DNA of 64,000 nt from Enterovibrio norvegicus DSM 15893 (GCF_900115495.1 NZ_FOWR01000003.1:1-64000), one strand, 5' to 3'; positions 17,492 to 27,915 are shown, counted from the stretch's first letter. The notes: a model not told the origin generated them from the sequence alone. Program-made: numbers and translations.

Positions 17492-17824
17492 GCACCATGA
17501 ATAAGCATATGACGATTATCGCTATGATTACCCTGCTCACTGCGTGTGGCGGAGACGGTGGCGACGTAGCCAGTGTGACGGCATCTGATACAGGCAACGG
17601 TTCGGCGAGCACCAGCAGCGCGCCAAGCATGTTGGTCGATACTTCGGGTGGTGTAGCTGATATTCCAGAAACCATCACCAGCTCTGCGACTTCGATGAGC
17701 GAGACGGTGGTGTCGGATGACTTCTCTTACAACCCTGTGCTTGAACAACAGTTCGATGTGGATATTCGCGGCTATTCGGTCTCACCCGCTTATATCTCGA
17801 TTTATGGGGCATTTGCGGAAAATG
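16601..17824 (+). repeat. Direct repeat, second copy
   Basis: This is the partner of 13684-14907. The last 600 bases differ at only a handful of positions. The match ends at GAAAATGATGA within the lipoprotein gene, after which third-codon-position differences become frequent although the protein stays the same. Confidence 0.9.
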
Positions 17825-18012
17825 ATGACGGTACGTTTACCGCTGACTACAACAGCCGCATTACCTCAGCGCCGGTTGAAGACGGTGAAGTCACCTTAGA
17901 TTATGTCTCGTCAGATTCACAATACTATGTGCTCGCAGAAGTGTGGTTCTATGACGGCACCAGCCCCGTTCAGAAACGCATTCCGAACACAGAATCAAGC
18001 TGGACGTGGTAA
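17497..18012 (+). CDS. Small lipoprotein paired with the LruC protein (copy 2)
   Basis: This has the same length and lipobox (LTAC) as copy 1; the proteins differ at only a few residues (GEVTLDY for GEATLDY, SSWTW for SSWVW). The GAGGAG Shine-Dalgarno and junction with the upstream gene are identical to copy 1. The last 190 bases carry mostly silent changes, showing that protein sequence is under constraint beyond the recently homogenised segment. Confidence 0.75.
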   Translation: MNKHMTIIAMITLLTACGGDGGDVASVTASDTGNGSASTSSAPSMLVDTSGGVADIPETITSSATSMSETVVSDDFSYNPVLEQQFDVDIRGYSVSPAYISIYGAFAENDDGTFTADYNSRITSAPVEDGEVTLDYVSSDSQYYVLAEVWFYDGTSPVQKRIPNTESSWTW

Positions 18013-18055
18013 ACGCCCATCAACTAACCTCAAGCATTGAGGTGAATAGAAACGA

Positions 18056-18091
18056 AAAAGCAGGGCGATGAGCGCCCTGCTTTCTTTTTTT
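18056..18091 (+). terminator. Rho-independent terminator after lipoprotein copy 2
   Basis: AAAGCAGGGCG-ATGA-GCGCCCTGCTTT followed by CTTTTTTT. It lies between convergent genes and may serve both strands. Confidence 0.85.
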
Positions 18092-18123
18092 GGGGAGGGG
18101 GGGGATAAGGGTTAATCCAAATA

Positions 18124-19185
18124 TCAGCGCTGTTGGGGTGTTGCTGTGGTTTCTCTCACCACCAATTTCGCTTCCAACTCGATGGTGTCTGTCACCGCGT
18201 CTCCATCAAGTTTAGACACTAAATAGTCCGCCGCTTTGGTGCCCATTTCTTTTGAAGGCACCTGCATTGTGGTGAGTGACGGCTGGATATGTGACGACAT
18301 TGCCAAGTCATCAAACCCGACAATCGACAATTGTTGAGGAATTTTTATGCCGTGAACTTGGCTCTCTAGCAACGCACCATAGGCTAAAACATCATTACCG
18401 CAGACAATCACGGTCGGCAAAGGTGTTAACTCCATCAATTTTTTCAACGCTTGTCGGCTTTCAGCCAAATCATATCGGCACTCAATGATGTGAGAATCTG
18501 GGACATATATCCCGTTTTTTTCCAAGGTATCAACACAACCAGCCAGTCTATCGCGGGTACGGTCATTGGTACGGGTTATCCCCGGAATTAAGGCGAAATT
18601 CTCGTGGCCTAATTCCAACAAATATTGGGTTAAACGGGCGGAAGCTCGGTAGTTATCAAAGCCAATACAAGGGTGTGGCAAAGACGGATCGAACGACCAT
18701 GTGTACAAATAAGGAAGTTGTTTTTTCTTTAGAATATCAAACACATGAGGATGGTGTTCGGCCCCAACCAACATGATCCCTTCTACCCCTCGACTGACCA
18801 ATCTTTCAACTTCTGCAAGCTCTTCATCCAACGAATAATCCGAGCTCGCGATGAACAAGGTGTACCCCTTTTCTTGTAAGCGACGTTGGAAGGCTTGGAT
18901 ACCTTCGGCAAAGATCGCGTTATCCAGTGTTGGGACTATCACACCAATGGTTTTTGAGCGTTGAGAAGCAAGCGCTTGAGCAGCACCGTGAGGGATATAA
19001 CCCATTGATTCAATGGCAGAACGAATCAATTTTCCACGTTTCTCGCTCACCGAGTTTGGGTTGGAAAGATACCGCGAAACAGTGGCCGTAGACACCCCTG
19101 CAGCTTGTGCTACATCTTCCGCAGTGGGTGCGTCTGTCAGCTTTTTTTGTAAGCGCTTACGTTTTCCTGTGGGTTCTTTAGTCAT
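18124..19185 (-). CDS. LacI-family transcriptional repressor of the sulfonate operon
   Basis: The protein has 353 residues. The helix-turn-helix and hinge helix are VAQAAGVSTATVSRYLSNP and GYIPHGAAQALASQ, and a periplasmic-binding-protein-like effector domain begins IGVIVPTLDNAIF. A basic 12-residue extension precedes the DNA-binding domain. It is divergent from the DHPS operon, whose promoter carries a matching AAGCGCTT palindrome, so it is probably its repressor, relieved by a sulfonate or pathway intermediate. A second palindrome lies inside its own codons 8-13, pointing to autoregulation. The start lacks a good Shine-Dalgarno sequence. Confidence 0.85.
   Translation of the reverse strand: MTKEPTGKRKRLQKKLTDAPTAEDVAQAAGVSTATVSRYLSNPNSVSEKRGKLIRSAIESMGYIPHGAAQALASQRSKTIGVIVPTLDNAIFAEGIQAFQRRLQEKGYTLFIASSDYSLDEELAEVERLVSRGVEGIMLVGAEHHPHVFDILKKKQLPYLYTWSFDPSLPHPCIGFDNYRASARLTQYLLELGHENFALIPGITRTNDRTRDRLAGCVDTLEKNGIYVPDSHIIECRYDLAESRQALKKLMELTPLPTVIVCGNDVLAYGALLESQVHGIKIPQQLSIVGFDDLAMSSHIQPSLTTMQVPSKEMGTKAADYLVSKLDGDAVTDTIELEAKLVVRETTATPQQR
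19149..19160. promoter_or_regulatory. LacI-type operator inside the regulator gene
   Basis: GTAAGCGCTTAC is a perfect 12-bp palindrome with the LacI-family core AAGCGCTT, 25 bases into the regulator's coding region (codons for Arg-Lys-Arg-Leu). It is well placed to block early elongation of its own gene and to pair by looping with the operator at 19309, about 160 bases away. Confidence 0.65.
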
Positions 19186-19273
19186 GGTATTGATTTTATT
19201 TGACTCTTTTCTGGGCAGTTAACCTGCCGTTAATTCTATTATAGCTCGCTGTAAAAAATACAGCGCCAAAAAC

Positions 19274-19324
19274 TTGACAGCCCTAAACTCCCTCCTCTAA
19301 GGTTAGAAATGTAAGCGCTTTCAT
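19274..19324 (+). promoter_or_regulatory. Promoter and LacI operator of the sulfonate operon
   Basis: TTGACA at 19274-19279 is a consensus -35; TAAGGT 18 bases downstream is a weak -10. The palindrome ATGTAAGCGCTTTCAT at 19309-19324 covers the likely transcription start, the classical position for repression. Confidence 0.65.
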
Positions 19325-19405
19325 TTAACAACTCATTCACAACGTGAAAGCGAGATAAAAACAAAGGTGTCTTCACACCGTCTAAATACTGGTGAGGCTT
19401 CAGTT

Positions 19406-19633
19406 ATGAGCAATAAATTAAATGTTAAGAAAAGGTACATAGTACCTGCCGCGTTTTTTTCTCTGTATCTGCTTAATGTCGTCTACACCAAGATCCAACT
19501 TGTTTCGGGGGAAACGTCCATTATTCGTGTTAATGACGTTGGTGAGTTTATTTTACTCATACTGACTGCATTAACTTTCGTTGTCGCAATGCTACTTGCA
19601 GAAAAGGACGCAAGCGGGCATTCGGCAGAATAA
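19406..19633 (+). CDS. Small two-helix membrane protein at the head of the sulfonate operon
   Basis: The protein has 75 residues with two hydrophobic segments (about 12-28 and 46-64) joined by a polar loop. The family is not recognised. The ATG at 19406 follows GGTGAGG; a longer frame from 19367 has no such signal. As first gene before the TRAP binding protein it may be an accessory subunit of the transporter, but this is inferred from position only. Confidence 0.65.
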   Translation: MSNKLNVKKRYIVPAAFFSLYLLNVVYTKIQLVSGETSIIRVNDVGEFILLILTALTFVVAMLLAEKDASGHSAE

Positions 19634-19702
19634 GAGCACCCAACGTTCGCCGACGTATTCGACGTTGATTGGGTAAACAAAACGCAGGAAGGAAGTACAT
19701 TT

Positions 19703-20857
19703 ATGTCTGTTCACCATAAGGATGACTCCCCACAGAATGCAGAGCGTCGCCGTTTTCTAGAAATCGCTAAAAAAGCTGGTTTCACGGCCGCTGTTGTCGC
19801 AGGCGCTTCAGGAGCCCTGTTGACCTCGACACATGCGCAAGCTGCAGTAAATGAAGAGAGAGAACGACAGAAAAGAGCGAAATACACCATGACCATCGCC
19901 ACGGCGTATATCATCGGTGCCTCCCGTAGTTACCCTATCATGCAACTTGATTTCAAAGAGAACATCCAAAACATGACCCGTGGTCAGGTTTATGTGAAGC
20001 TCGCACCCGGTGGTCAACTTGGTGCAGGTGGCGCACTGGCTCAGAAAGTTCAAGCCGGCACCATTCAGGCAGCGCAGCACTCTCTTTCAAACTTTGCTCC
20101 TTTTGCGCCAGCCGTTGACTTGATCAACATTCCTTACTGGTGTGGTGAAAACCAAAAATTCATCAACCTCGTCACCTCAAAAGCATGGAAAGAAGAAATT
20201 CACCCGCGCGTTGCCGCTAAAGGTTTCAAACCACTTTGGTATGTTGTGATTGACCCTCGTGTTGTTGCCGTACGTAAAGGCCTTGATGGTCCAATCAAAA
20301 CGCCTGATCAACTTGAGGGCGTGAAATTCCGCGTACCGGGTTCGAAAATTCTTCAGCAAATGTACCGTCTACTTGGTGCAAACCCAACGCCAGTGGCATG
20401 GGGTGAAACACCGTCTGCCATCAAACAAGGCGTTGCAGATGCACTCGACCCATCGGTAGAAGCATTGAATGTGTTCGGCTTTAAAGACGTGCTTTCATCA
20501 GTAACGTTCAACCGTGCAGTGCCAGACTCACAAGTGTTCTCTTGTAACCTTGAATGGTTCAACAGCTTGCCGAAAGACATTCAAGAAGGCATCGAATTCG
20601 CGAGTGAAGTGACCTCTATTCAGAACCTGGCGAAAGTGCCCGCAGCCCGCGCATATGCAATGGCTGAACTGGGTGACGCAGGTGTTGAATTCTATGCGCC
20701 AAACTCTGATGAAATGCGCCAATGGGTCGAAAAAGCTGGCCATCAGCGCCCAGAGTGGGATGAGTTCAAACTGCAACTTGCAGGCTCAAAAGACACCTTC
20801 AACAAACTGCTTGATGCCGCAAACGGTAACAGCCGTTTCTATGTTCACGACGTGTAA
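19703..20857 (+). CDS. TRAP transporter solute-binding protein (DctP type), probably for a sulfonate
   Basis: The protein has 384 residues. The N-terminus RRRFLEIAKKAGF with a following hydrophobic stretch and AQA cleavage site is a twin-arginine signal, so it is likely exported folded. The mature part has the TRAP fold, including LAPGGQLGAGGALAQKVQAG and the substrate-arginine region GVKFRVPGSKI. It captures substrate in the periplasm for the DctQM pair encoded next. The downstream catabolic genes make DHPS the best guess, in the role of HpsK-type proteins. A strong GGAAGGAAG precedes the start. Confidence 0.85.
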   Translation: MSVHHKDDSPQNAERRRFLEIAKKAGFTAAVVAGASGALLTSTHAQAAVNEERERQKRAKYTMTIATAYIIGASRSYPIMQLDFKENIQNMTRGQVYVKLAPGGQLGAGGALAQKVQAGTIQAAQHSLSNFAPFAPAVDLINIPYWCGENQKFINLVTSKAWKEEIHPRVAAKGFKPLWYVVIDPRVVAVRKGLDGPIKTPDQLEGVKFRVPGSKILQQMYRLLGANPTPVAWGETPSAIKQGVADALDPSVEALNVFGFKDVLSSVTFNRAVPDSQVFSCNLEWFNSLPKDIQEGIEFASEVTSIQNLAKVPAARAYAMAELGDAGVEFYAPNSDEMRQWVEKAGHQRPEWDEFKLQLAGSKDTFNKLLDAANGNSRFYVHDV

Positions 20858-20936
20858 CACCTGAGTAACTTGGCCTCTTGGGTAGACGCTCAAGAGGCTG
20901 CTCACTCGATATTTACAACGTACGTGGACACAACCT

Positions 20937-21452
20937 ATGAAAGCATTACTAAAGAACATCGATGAAAATGGTGAACGCTGGTTGCTTCTCTTTTTCTACA
21001 GCACCATCGTTATTACCATCGCAATGGAAGTACTCAGACGGTTTGTATTCAGCTACTCCTCCATTTGGGGGGAAGAAGTCGCGCGCTATGCCTTCATCTA
21101 TCTCGCATGGATAGGCGCGTCAGCCGCAGTAAAAGAACGTGCACATATACGTATAGATGTATTGCTCCACTATTTGCCTCAACGCGGTAAAGCAGTGGTG
21201 TACTTGTTCGGTGATTTGATGACCACCATCGTTGCGCTATTCGCCTTCTATTGGTCAATTCACCCGATTGAAATATCGTTAAAATTCGGCTCAGTAACAC
21301 ATGGCTTAGGCATCAGCCAGGCATGGTTCATGGCGGCAGTGCCGCTGGGATTCTCCTTGATGTTGTTCCGACTGGCTCAATCGATCCGTCGTGATACACG
21401 CAGCCTGATACACGGCACCCCCGTGTTCGAAGGCAACAAGTTGTTCGATTAG
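20937..21452 (+). CDS. TRAP transporter small membrane subunit (DctQ type)
   Basis: The protein has 171 residues and four transmembrane helices. The family motif EEVARYAFIYLAWIGASAAV is followed by H.RIDVLLHYLP. It pairs with the large subunit encoded 9 bases downstream. The 79-base gap after the binding-protein gene contains no clear terminator. Confidence 0.88.
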   Translation: MKALLKNIDENGERWLLLFFYSTIVITIAMEVLRRFVFSYSSIWGEEVARYAFIYLAWIGASAAVKERAHIRIDVLLHYLPQRGKAVVYLFGDLMTTIVALFAFYWSIHPIEISLKFGSVTHGLGISQAWFMAAVPLGFSLMLFRLAQSIRRDTRSLIHGTPVFEGNKLFD

Positions 21453-21461
21453 GAGAATGTC

Positions 21462-22772
21462 ATGCTGAATTATTATCAAACAGAAGCGTTTGTCGACCTC
21501 GGCTGGGAGTTTTACGGCCCCGTGATTGGCATGCTGGTATTGATTGGCCTTGCCGTTCCCGTCTGGGTTTCCCTCGGCTTAGGCTCTATCGCCTTGCTCT
21601 ACATTACGGACGTTTTACCGTTATCTTTGTTTGGAGAATCGCTCTTTGATGGCATCGATGCATTCGCGCTGATTGCTGTCCCACTGTTCATCCTTACCGG
21701 TGACGTGCTGGTACGAACGGGCCTTTCAAACAAACTGCTCGATGTTGCGGAGGCCAGTGTAGGCGGAGCACGAGCTGGTTTTGGTAGCGCCACGGTACTG
21801 GGTTGTGGTTTCTTTGCTTGTATCTCAGGGTCTGACGCCGCGGGTGCCGCAGCAGTAGGTCGCATGACCATCGACAGATTGGTGAAACAGGGTTATCCGA
21901 AACCTTATGCGTGTGCGTTAGTCGCCGCGGGGGCATGTACAGGCATCCTGATCCCACCATCCATTGCATACATCATCATTGGTTTGGTACTCGGTATATC
22001 CGCTTCGACATTATTCCTTGCTGCCGCTGTGCCTGGGTTGATGGTCATGGGTGCCATCATGCTGACCAACGTCGTGATGAACCGCATTCATGGCTATGAG
22101 AACGCAGGACAAGGTTTCTCGTTCAAGCGCTGGATATCGGTGGTTATTGATGCACGCTATGCGCTCATGGTGCCATTCGTTATCTTGGGGGGTATCTACT
22201 CAGGTATTTTCACCCCAACAGAAGCGGCTGCAATTGCAGTGGTCACCACCATCATCATTGGCTTGTTCCAAGGCACGTTGAAGGTGAGTGATTTTCCAAA
22301 GATGTTAGAAAGCTCGGCAAAAGTGAATGGCGTTATCTTGCCTATCATTGCGCTAAGTCTTCCATTAGCACAAACACTGGCTGCGCTGAACGTTCCGCAG
22401 GCATTTGTTGAAAGCATGACCTCGATTACAGACAGTCACGTTGCCCTGACGCTCATTATGATCGGCATCTTGATTCTGGCAGGCTGCTTCATGGAAACGA
22501 CGCCGAACATTTTGATTCTGTCCCCTATCCTGCTGCCTTTGGCGCGTGAGATAGGCATGGATGATATCCAGTTCTGCATCATGATGGTGACATCTCTCGG
22601 TGTGGGTTTCATTACCCCCCCACTCGGTTTGAACCTCTTTGTCGTATCCGGACTGACAGGGACTTCAGTACTGAAAATCGCAGCACGATCCGGACCATAC
22701 GTACTATCAATGCTAACCGTCGTACTTATGTTGGCATTTATTCCTGAACTATCACTCTGGGCGCTGGATTAA
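21462..22772 (+). CDS. TRAP transporter large membrane subunit (DctM type)
   Basis: The protein has 436 residues and about twelve helices. Signatures include FALIAVPLFILTGDVLVRTG, GCGFFACISGSDAAGAAAVG and GACTGILIPPSIAYIIIG. It is the sodium-coupled permease of the tripartite system. AGGAGA precedes the ATG. A 121-base gap with a hairpin follows, before the catabolic genes. Confidence 0.9.
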   Translation: MLNYYQTEAFVDLGWEFYGPVIGMLVLIGLAVPVWVSLGLGSIALLYITDVLPLSLFGESLFDGIDAFALIAVPLFILTGDVLVRTGLSNKLLDVAEASVGGARAGFGSATVLGCGFFACISGSDAAGAAAVGRMTIDRLVKQGYPKPYACALVAAGACTGILIPPSIAYIIIGLVLGISASTLFLAAAVPGLMVMGAIMLTNVVMNRIHGYENAGQGFSFKRWISVVIDARYALMVPFVILGGIYSGIFTPTEAAAIAVVTTIIIGLFQGTLKVSDFPKMLESSAKVNGVILPIIALSLPLAQTLAALNVPQAFVESMTSITDSHVALTLIMIGILILAGCFMETTPNILILSPILLPLAREIGMDDIQFCIMMVTSLGVGFITPPLGLNLFVVSGLTGTSVLKIAARSGPYVLSMLTVVLMLAFIPELSLWALD

Positions 22773-22797
22773 CCCAACGCAACAGAACGGCCCTTAA

Positions 22798-24198
<1,401 letters not shown>

Positions 24199-24245
24199 GC
24201 CAATACACATTCGCCGACACAAGTTGTAGCCAAAAGGAAGATGAA

Positions 24246-25022
24246 ATGACAGGCAACACGTTAAACCGCTTATTTGACCTAACAGGACACGTCGCATTAG
24301 TGACAGGCGCAGGCTCGGGCATTGGACAACGCATGGCGTTTGCCCTTTCTCAAGCAGGAGCAAAGGTGTTATTGGCAGGTCGCCACGTAGAGACCTTGTC
24401 ACAAACCGCAGCGTTAATCGCTGGGTCTGGTGGGGATTCTGCAGTGGTTGTCGCGGATTTAACACGACGTGAGATGTTGCCTGACGTCATCGCAAATGCC
24501 TCGTCTCACTTCGGTGCGCCGGACATTTTGGTCAATGCAGCAGGCGTTAATTTGCGCGAGCCCGCAGAGGATATTTCCATCGAGAGTTGGGATAAAACCA
24601 TCAACCTCAATCTCTCAGTGCCCTTCTTCCTTGGCAAAGCCTGTTTACCGGGCATGCTGGAAAAAGGACGAGGAAAAATCATCAATATTGGCTCGCTGCA
24701 ATCGTACCGCGCCTTTGCCAACTCGATGCCTTACGGCGCGTCAAAAGGCGGTGTGGCGCAGTTAACCCGCGCCATGGCAGAAGCATGGTCAAGCCAAGGT
24801 GTCACCACCAACGCAATCGCACCAGGCTTTTTCCAAACACCGCTGACAGAACGGGTATTTACGGATGATGCCCTTGCGCAACATCACGCGAAGATGACAG
24901 CCATTGGGCGAAACGGTGAATTGGAAGACTTTGATGGCCTGACCGTGTTCTTGGCGTCACGCGCCTCGGATTACATCACAGGTCAAATGATCTCGCTGGA
25001 TGGCGGCTATACCGCGAAATAA
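24246..25022 (+). CDS. Short-chain dehydrogenase, probable DHPS 2-dehydrogenase role
   Basis: The protein has 258 residues, a classical SDR. It has the nucleotide-binding TGAGSGIG at residues 19-26, the NAA(G) motif in LVNAAGVN, a catalytic YGASKGG and a C-terminal GQMISLDGGYT. It is located between hpsN and a Zn-dehydrogenase gene. In Cupriavidus, HpsO and HpsP interconvert the DHPS enantiomers through a 2-keto intermediate; this protein and the next are the natural candidates for that role. AAGGAAG precedes the start. Confidence 0.75.
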   Translation: MTGNTLNRLFDLTGHVALVTGAGSGIGQRMAFALSQAGAKVLLAGRHVETLSQTAALIAGSGGDSAVVVADLTRREMLPDVIANASSHFGAPDILVNAAGVNLREPAEDISIESWDKTINLNLSVPFFLGKACLPGMLEKGRGKIINIGSLQSYRAFANSMPYGASKGGVAQLTRAMAEAWSSQGVTTNAIAPGFFQTPLTERVFTDDALAQHHAKMTAIGRNGELEDFDGLTVFLASRASDYITGQMISLDGGYTAK

Positions 25023-25092
25023 CAAGGTTAGCACGCCAACGTGTAAGAACACTCAGCGAGACAACACGCACACAGACCAAAAGGAAAGCACG

Positions 25093-26115
25093 ATGAAAGC
25101 ACTGGTGTATACCGGAGAACGATCACTGACCTATATCGAAGACGCGGCCATGCCAACCCTTCGTGATGACGAAGTCTTGGTGCAAATCAACGCCGTCGGC
25201 ATTTGTGGTTCAGATCTTCATGCTTACCTCGGTCACGATTCTCGCCGCCCTGCCCCACTGATTTTAGGGCATGAAGGCGCAGGCTTTGTTCGCGGCGCAG
25301 ACAACACCGGCAATCGCGATCTCGATGGTCAAGCCGTGGTGATCAACCCACTGGTGAGCTGCGGTCATTGCAGTTACTGCCGAACGGGTTTTGAAAACCA
25401 ATGTGGAAGCCGCGAAATCATTTCCATGCCACCAAGACAAGGCGCATTTGCCGAGTACGTTGCCATTCCAAAACGTAATTTGGTGCCGGTTCCTGAAGGC
25501 ATGTCGATGGCAACAGCATCATTGGCCGAACCTATTGCAACGGGCTGGCATGCGGTCACCAAGGGCGCGAACTTAGTGAATCGTCCTTTGGTAGAAAGCA
25601 AAGCATTAGTGTATGGCGGCGGTGCTGTCGGCCTCGCAGCCGCACTGTCTTTGTACGCACAAGGCTGTCGTCAAATCTTCTTGGCCGAAACCAATGAGCT
25701 GCGCCGAGAAACGGTAAAAACCACCAGCGTTTGCACCGTATTCGACCCACTTTCCAACCCGCTCGTTGCCAGTAACAGCATCGATTTGGTGGTGGATTGT
25801 GTGGGTAACAAACATACCCGCATGGGTTCATCAGACGCCGTGAAACCCGGTGGAGTGGTTGTTCATGTGGGCTTACAAGACAGCATTGAAGGGCTTGATG
25901 TACGCAAATTCACGTTGCAAGAAGTGACCTTCACAGGCAGCTACACCTACACCATGCAAGATTTCCACGCGACTGTGGAAGCCATGCATAACGGCGCGTT
26001 AGGCGCGCTGGACTGGATTCAAGAACGCCCGCTCAGTGAAGGTGCGGACGCTTTTGACGACTTACTTAACGGACGTATAGCCGCTGCCAAAGTCGTGCTG
26101 CGGCCCGAAAAGTAA
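25093..26115 (+). CDS. Zinc-dependent medium-chain dehydrogenase, probable DHPS 2-dehydrogenase role
   Basis: The protein has 340 residues of the sorbitol/threonine dehydrogenase type. The catalytic zinc region is GICGSDLHAYLGH and GHEGAGFV, the structural zinc cysteines lie in CGHCSYCRTGFENQC, and the Rossmann loop is YGGGAVGLAAALSL. A frame extending back into the SDR gene is discarded; the ATG at 25093 has AAGGAAAG before it. With the upstream SDR it could form the epimerising pair converting (S)- to (R)-DHPS. Confidence 0.78.
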   Translation: MKALVYTGERSLTYIEDAAMPTLRDDEVLVQINAVGICGSDLHAYLGHDSRRPAPLILGHEGAGFVRGADNTGNRDLDGQAVVINPLVSCGHCSYCRTGFENQCGSREIISMPPRQGAFAEYVAIPKRNLVPVPEGMSMATASLAEPIATGWHAVTKGANLVNRPLVESKALVYGGGAVGLAAALSLYAQGCRQIFLAETNELRRETVKTTSVCTVFDPLSNPLVASNSIDLVVDCVGNKHTRMGSSDAVKPGGVVVHVGLQDSIEGLDVRKFTLQEVTFTGSYTYTMQDFHATVEAMHNGALGALDWIQERPLSEGADAFDDLLNGRIAAAKVVLRPEK

Positions 26116-26156
26116 CCCAAGAAAAGAAAGATCGTTTTATTCAAAAGGAGATGAAA

Positions 26157-26444
26157 ATGCAAAAACCAGATTTTCTCGTCCACGATTCGACCGACTCCGT
26201 TGGCGTGATTGTGGTTGAGGGCTTAGAAGCTGGCCAAACGCTTGTTGGATGGGTGATGGACACGGATGCAACCATCGAAGTACTTGCACTAGATGCAATC
26301 CCTCTGGGGCACAAAGTCGCACTAAACGACATTAAGGATGGCGACACTATCCTGAAGTACGACAACGACATCGGTAAAGCAATCGCAGACATTGCCAAAG
26401 GCGGCCATGTTCACGTTCAAAACGTTAAAACGAAGAGGTGGTAA
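26157..26444 (+). CDS. suyA: (2R)-sulfolactate sulfo-lyase small subunit
   Basis: The protein has 95 residues, a stand-alone SAF domain like the N-terminal part of altronate dehydratase (UxaA), with DSVGVIVVEGLEAGQ and IPLGHKVALNDIKDGD. SuyA works with SuyB to split (R)-sulfolactate into pyruvate and sulfite. AAGGAG lies 6 bases before the ATG at 26157; the ATG at 26151 is too close to it. The gene is 3 bases from suyB. UxaA family members act on several acids, so specificity is inferred from the operon. Confidence 0.8.
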   Translation: MQKPDFLVHDSTDSVGVIVVEGLEAGQTLVGWVMDTDATIEVLALDAIPLGHKVALNDIKDGDTILKYDNDIGKAIADIAKGGHVHVQNVKTKRW

Positions 26445-26447
26445 GCC

Positions 26448-27617
26448 ATGAGCAACTATAAATTTATGGGCTATCGCCGCGAGAATGGCCGTGTTGGTGT
26501 ACGTAACCATGTCATCATTTTGCCATTAGACGATTTGTCGAACGCAGCATGTGAAGCCGTTGCTAACAACATTAAAGGCACATTGGCCATTCCACACCCA
26601 TACGGTCGCCTTCAGTTTGGTGAAGATTTAGAACTTCACTTCCGTACGTTGATTGGTACAGGTTGTAACCCGAACGTAGCCGCTGTGGTTGTTATCGGTA
26701 TTGAACCTGAGTGGACGGCACGCGTTGTTGAAGGTATTGCCGCATCAGGTAAGCCAGTGCAAGGCTTTGCAATCGAGCAAAACGGCGACATCAACACCAT
26801 TGCATCGGCTTCTCGCGTTGCAAAAGAGTATGTACAAGCAGCAAGTGAAATCACACGTGAAGAGTGTGATGTTAGCGAGCTATGGATTTCAATGAAGTGT
26901 GGCGAGTCTGATACCACATCTGGCCTAGCTGCTAACCCAACCGTGGGTAACCTGTGTGACAAGCTGTCTGCACAAGGTGCAACCCTGTGTTTCGGTGAAA
27001 CCTCAGAACTCACAGGTGCAGAGCAAATCTGTGCAACACGCGCTGTTTCTCCAGAGATTGGCGAGAAATTCTTGAACACATGGCAAGCGTACATGGACGA
27101 GGTTATCGAACCACACAAAACCTCTGACTTGTCTGACAGCCAACCAACCAAAGGTAACATCTTGGGCGGCTTGACCACCATCGAAGAGAAAGCGTTTGGT
27201 AACTATCAGAAAATTGGTAAGCACACCCAGTTCGTTGATGTGTTGACGCCCGCTGAGCGCCCAGCAGCAGGCCCTGGTCTGTACTTCATGGACACCTCTT
27301 CTGCAGCAGCAGAGTGTGTGACGTTGCAAGCCGCCGCGGGTTTTGCCGTTCACCTCTTCCCTACGGGTCAAGGTAACGTTATCGGTAACCCGATTGTGCC
27401 TGTTATCAAGATCACTGCGAACCCACGTACCGTGCGTACCATGGGCGAGCACATCGATGTTGATGTATCTGGCATTCTTGCTCGCGAATTGAACATGGAC
27501 TCAGCGGGTGATGCGCTGATCGACATGACACTTCGTACAGCAAACGGCCGTTACACGGCAGCGGAATCTCTTGGTCACCGTGAATTCGTACTGACCAAGC
27601 TATACCGCAGTGCATAA
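26448..27617 (+). CDS. suyB: (2R)-sulfolactate sulfo-lyase large subunit
   Basis: The protein has 389 residues of the UxaA C-terminal family, starting [19 protein letters not shown]. It has conserved cysteines in GTGCNPN and [11 protein letters not shown] and the motif [19 protein letters not shown]. SuyAB is an iron-dependent lyase releasing sulfite from 3-sulfolactate. The split small and large subunits and neighbouring hpsN, comC and exporter genes support SuyB over altronate dehydratase. It is followed by a 298-base structured gap. Confidence 0.82.
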   Translation: MSNYKFMGYRRENGRVGVRNHVIILPLDDLSNAACEAVANNIKGTLAIPHPYGRLQFGEDLELHFRTLIGTGCNPNVAAVVVIGIEPEWTARVVEGIAASGKPVQGFAIEQNGDINTIASASRVAKEYVQAASEITREECDVSELWISMKCGESDTTSGLAANPTVGNLCDKLSAQGATLCFGETSELTGAEQICATRAVSPEIGEKFLNTWQAYMDEVIEPHKTSDLSDSQPTKGNILGGLTTIEEKAFGNYQKIGKHTQFVDVLTPAERPAAGPGLYFMDTSSAAAECVTLQAAAGFAVHLFPTGQGNVIGNPIVPVIKITANPRTVRTMGEHIDVDVSGILARELNMDSAGDALIDMTLRTANGRYTAAESLGHREFVLTKLYRSA

Positions 27618-27627
27618 GCACTAGCGT

Positions 27628-27812
27628 GGTTTTATGAACCAACCCTGTTTCTATGCGCCGACATAGCGCCAAGTGCTGCAGTTACTCGACGCGACTGAAG
27701 CGCATAGAAACAGGGGTCCAAGCCCATCGACGATGCTTAATGCCAGAAGCATCAGCGTTCGCCGAGAGGTCTTGGAACAAGATTTACGCCGAGGAAACTC
27801 GGCGTCTCTTTC
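27628..27812 (+). ncRNA. Structured intergenic RNA after suyB, ending in a terminator-like hairpin
   Basis: Four stems follow in order: GGTT/AACC (27628-27640); a perfect 15-bp long-range stem, CCCTGTTTCTATGCG (27643-27657) with CGCATAGAAACAGGG (27701-27715); GATGCTT/AAGCATC (27732-27753); and ACGCCGAG-GAAA-CTCGGCGT (27786-27805), which has a GNRA-like loop and is followed by CTCTTTCT. No credible coding frame crosses the region. It may be an attenuator, an mRNA-stabilising 3' end of suyB, or a small RNA processed from it. No known family was recognised. Confidence 0.45.
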
Positions 27813-27915
27813 TCCGCGTTGAGCGCAGGCTTTTCTCAGAGCGCCAAACTCAGCGTGACAACCCCATATACCCAAGCACGAACACCGCAATAGCGACAGG
27901 ACAAAGGATGTAGTC

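Noticed and set aside
26157-27617. Altronate dehydratase (UxaA)
   Set aside because: Small and large parts are separate genes as in SuyA/SuyB, and the neighbourhood has hexuronate genes of no kind.
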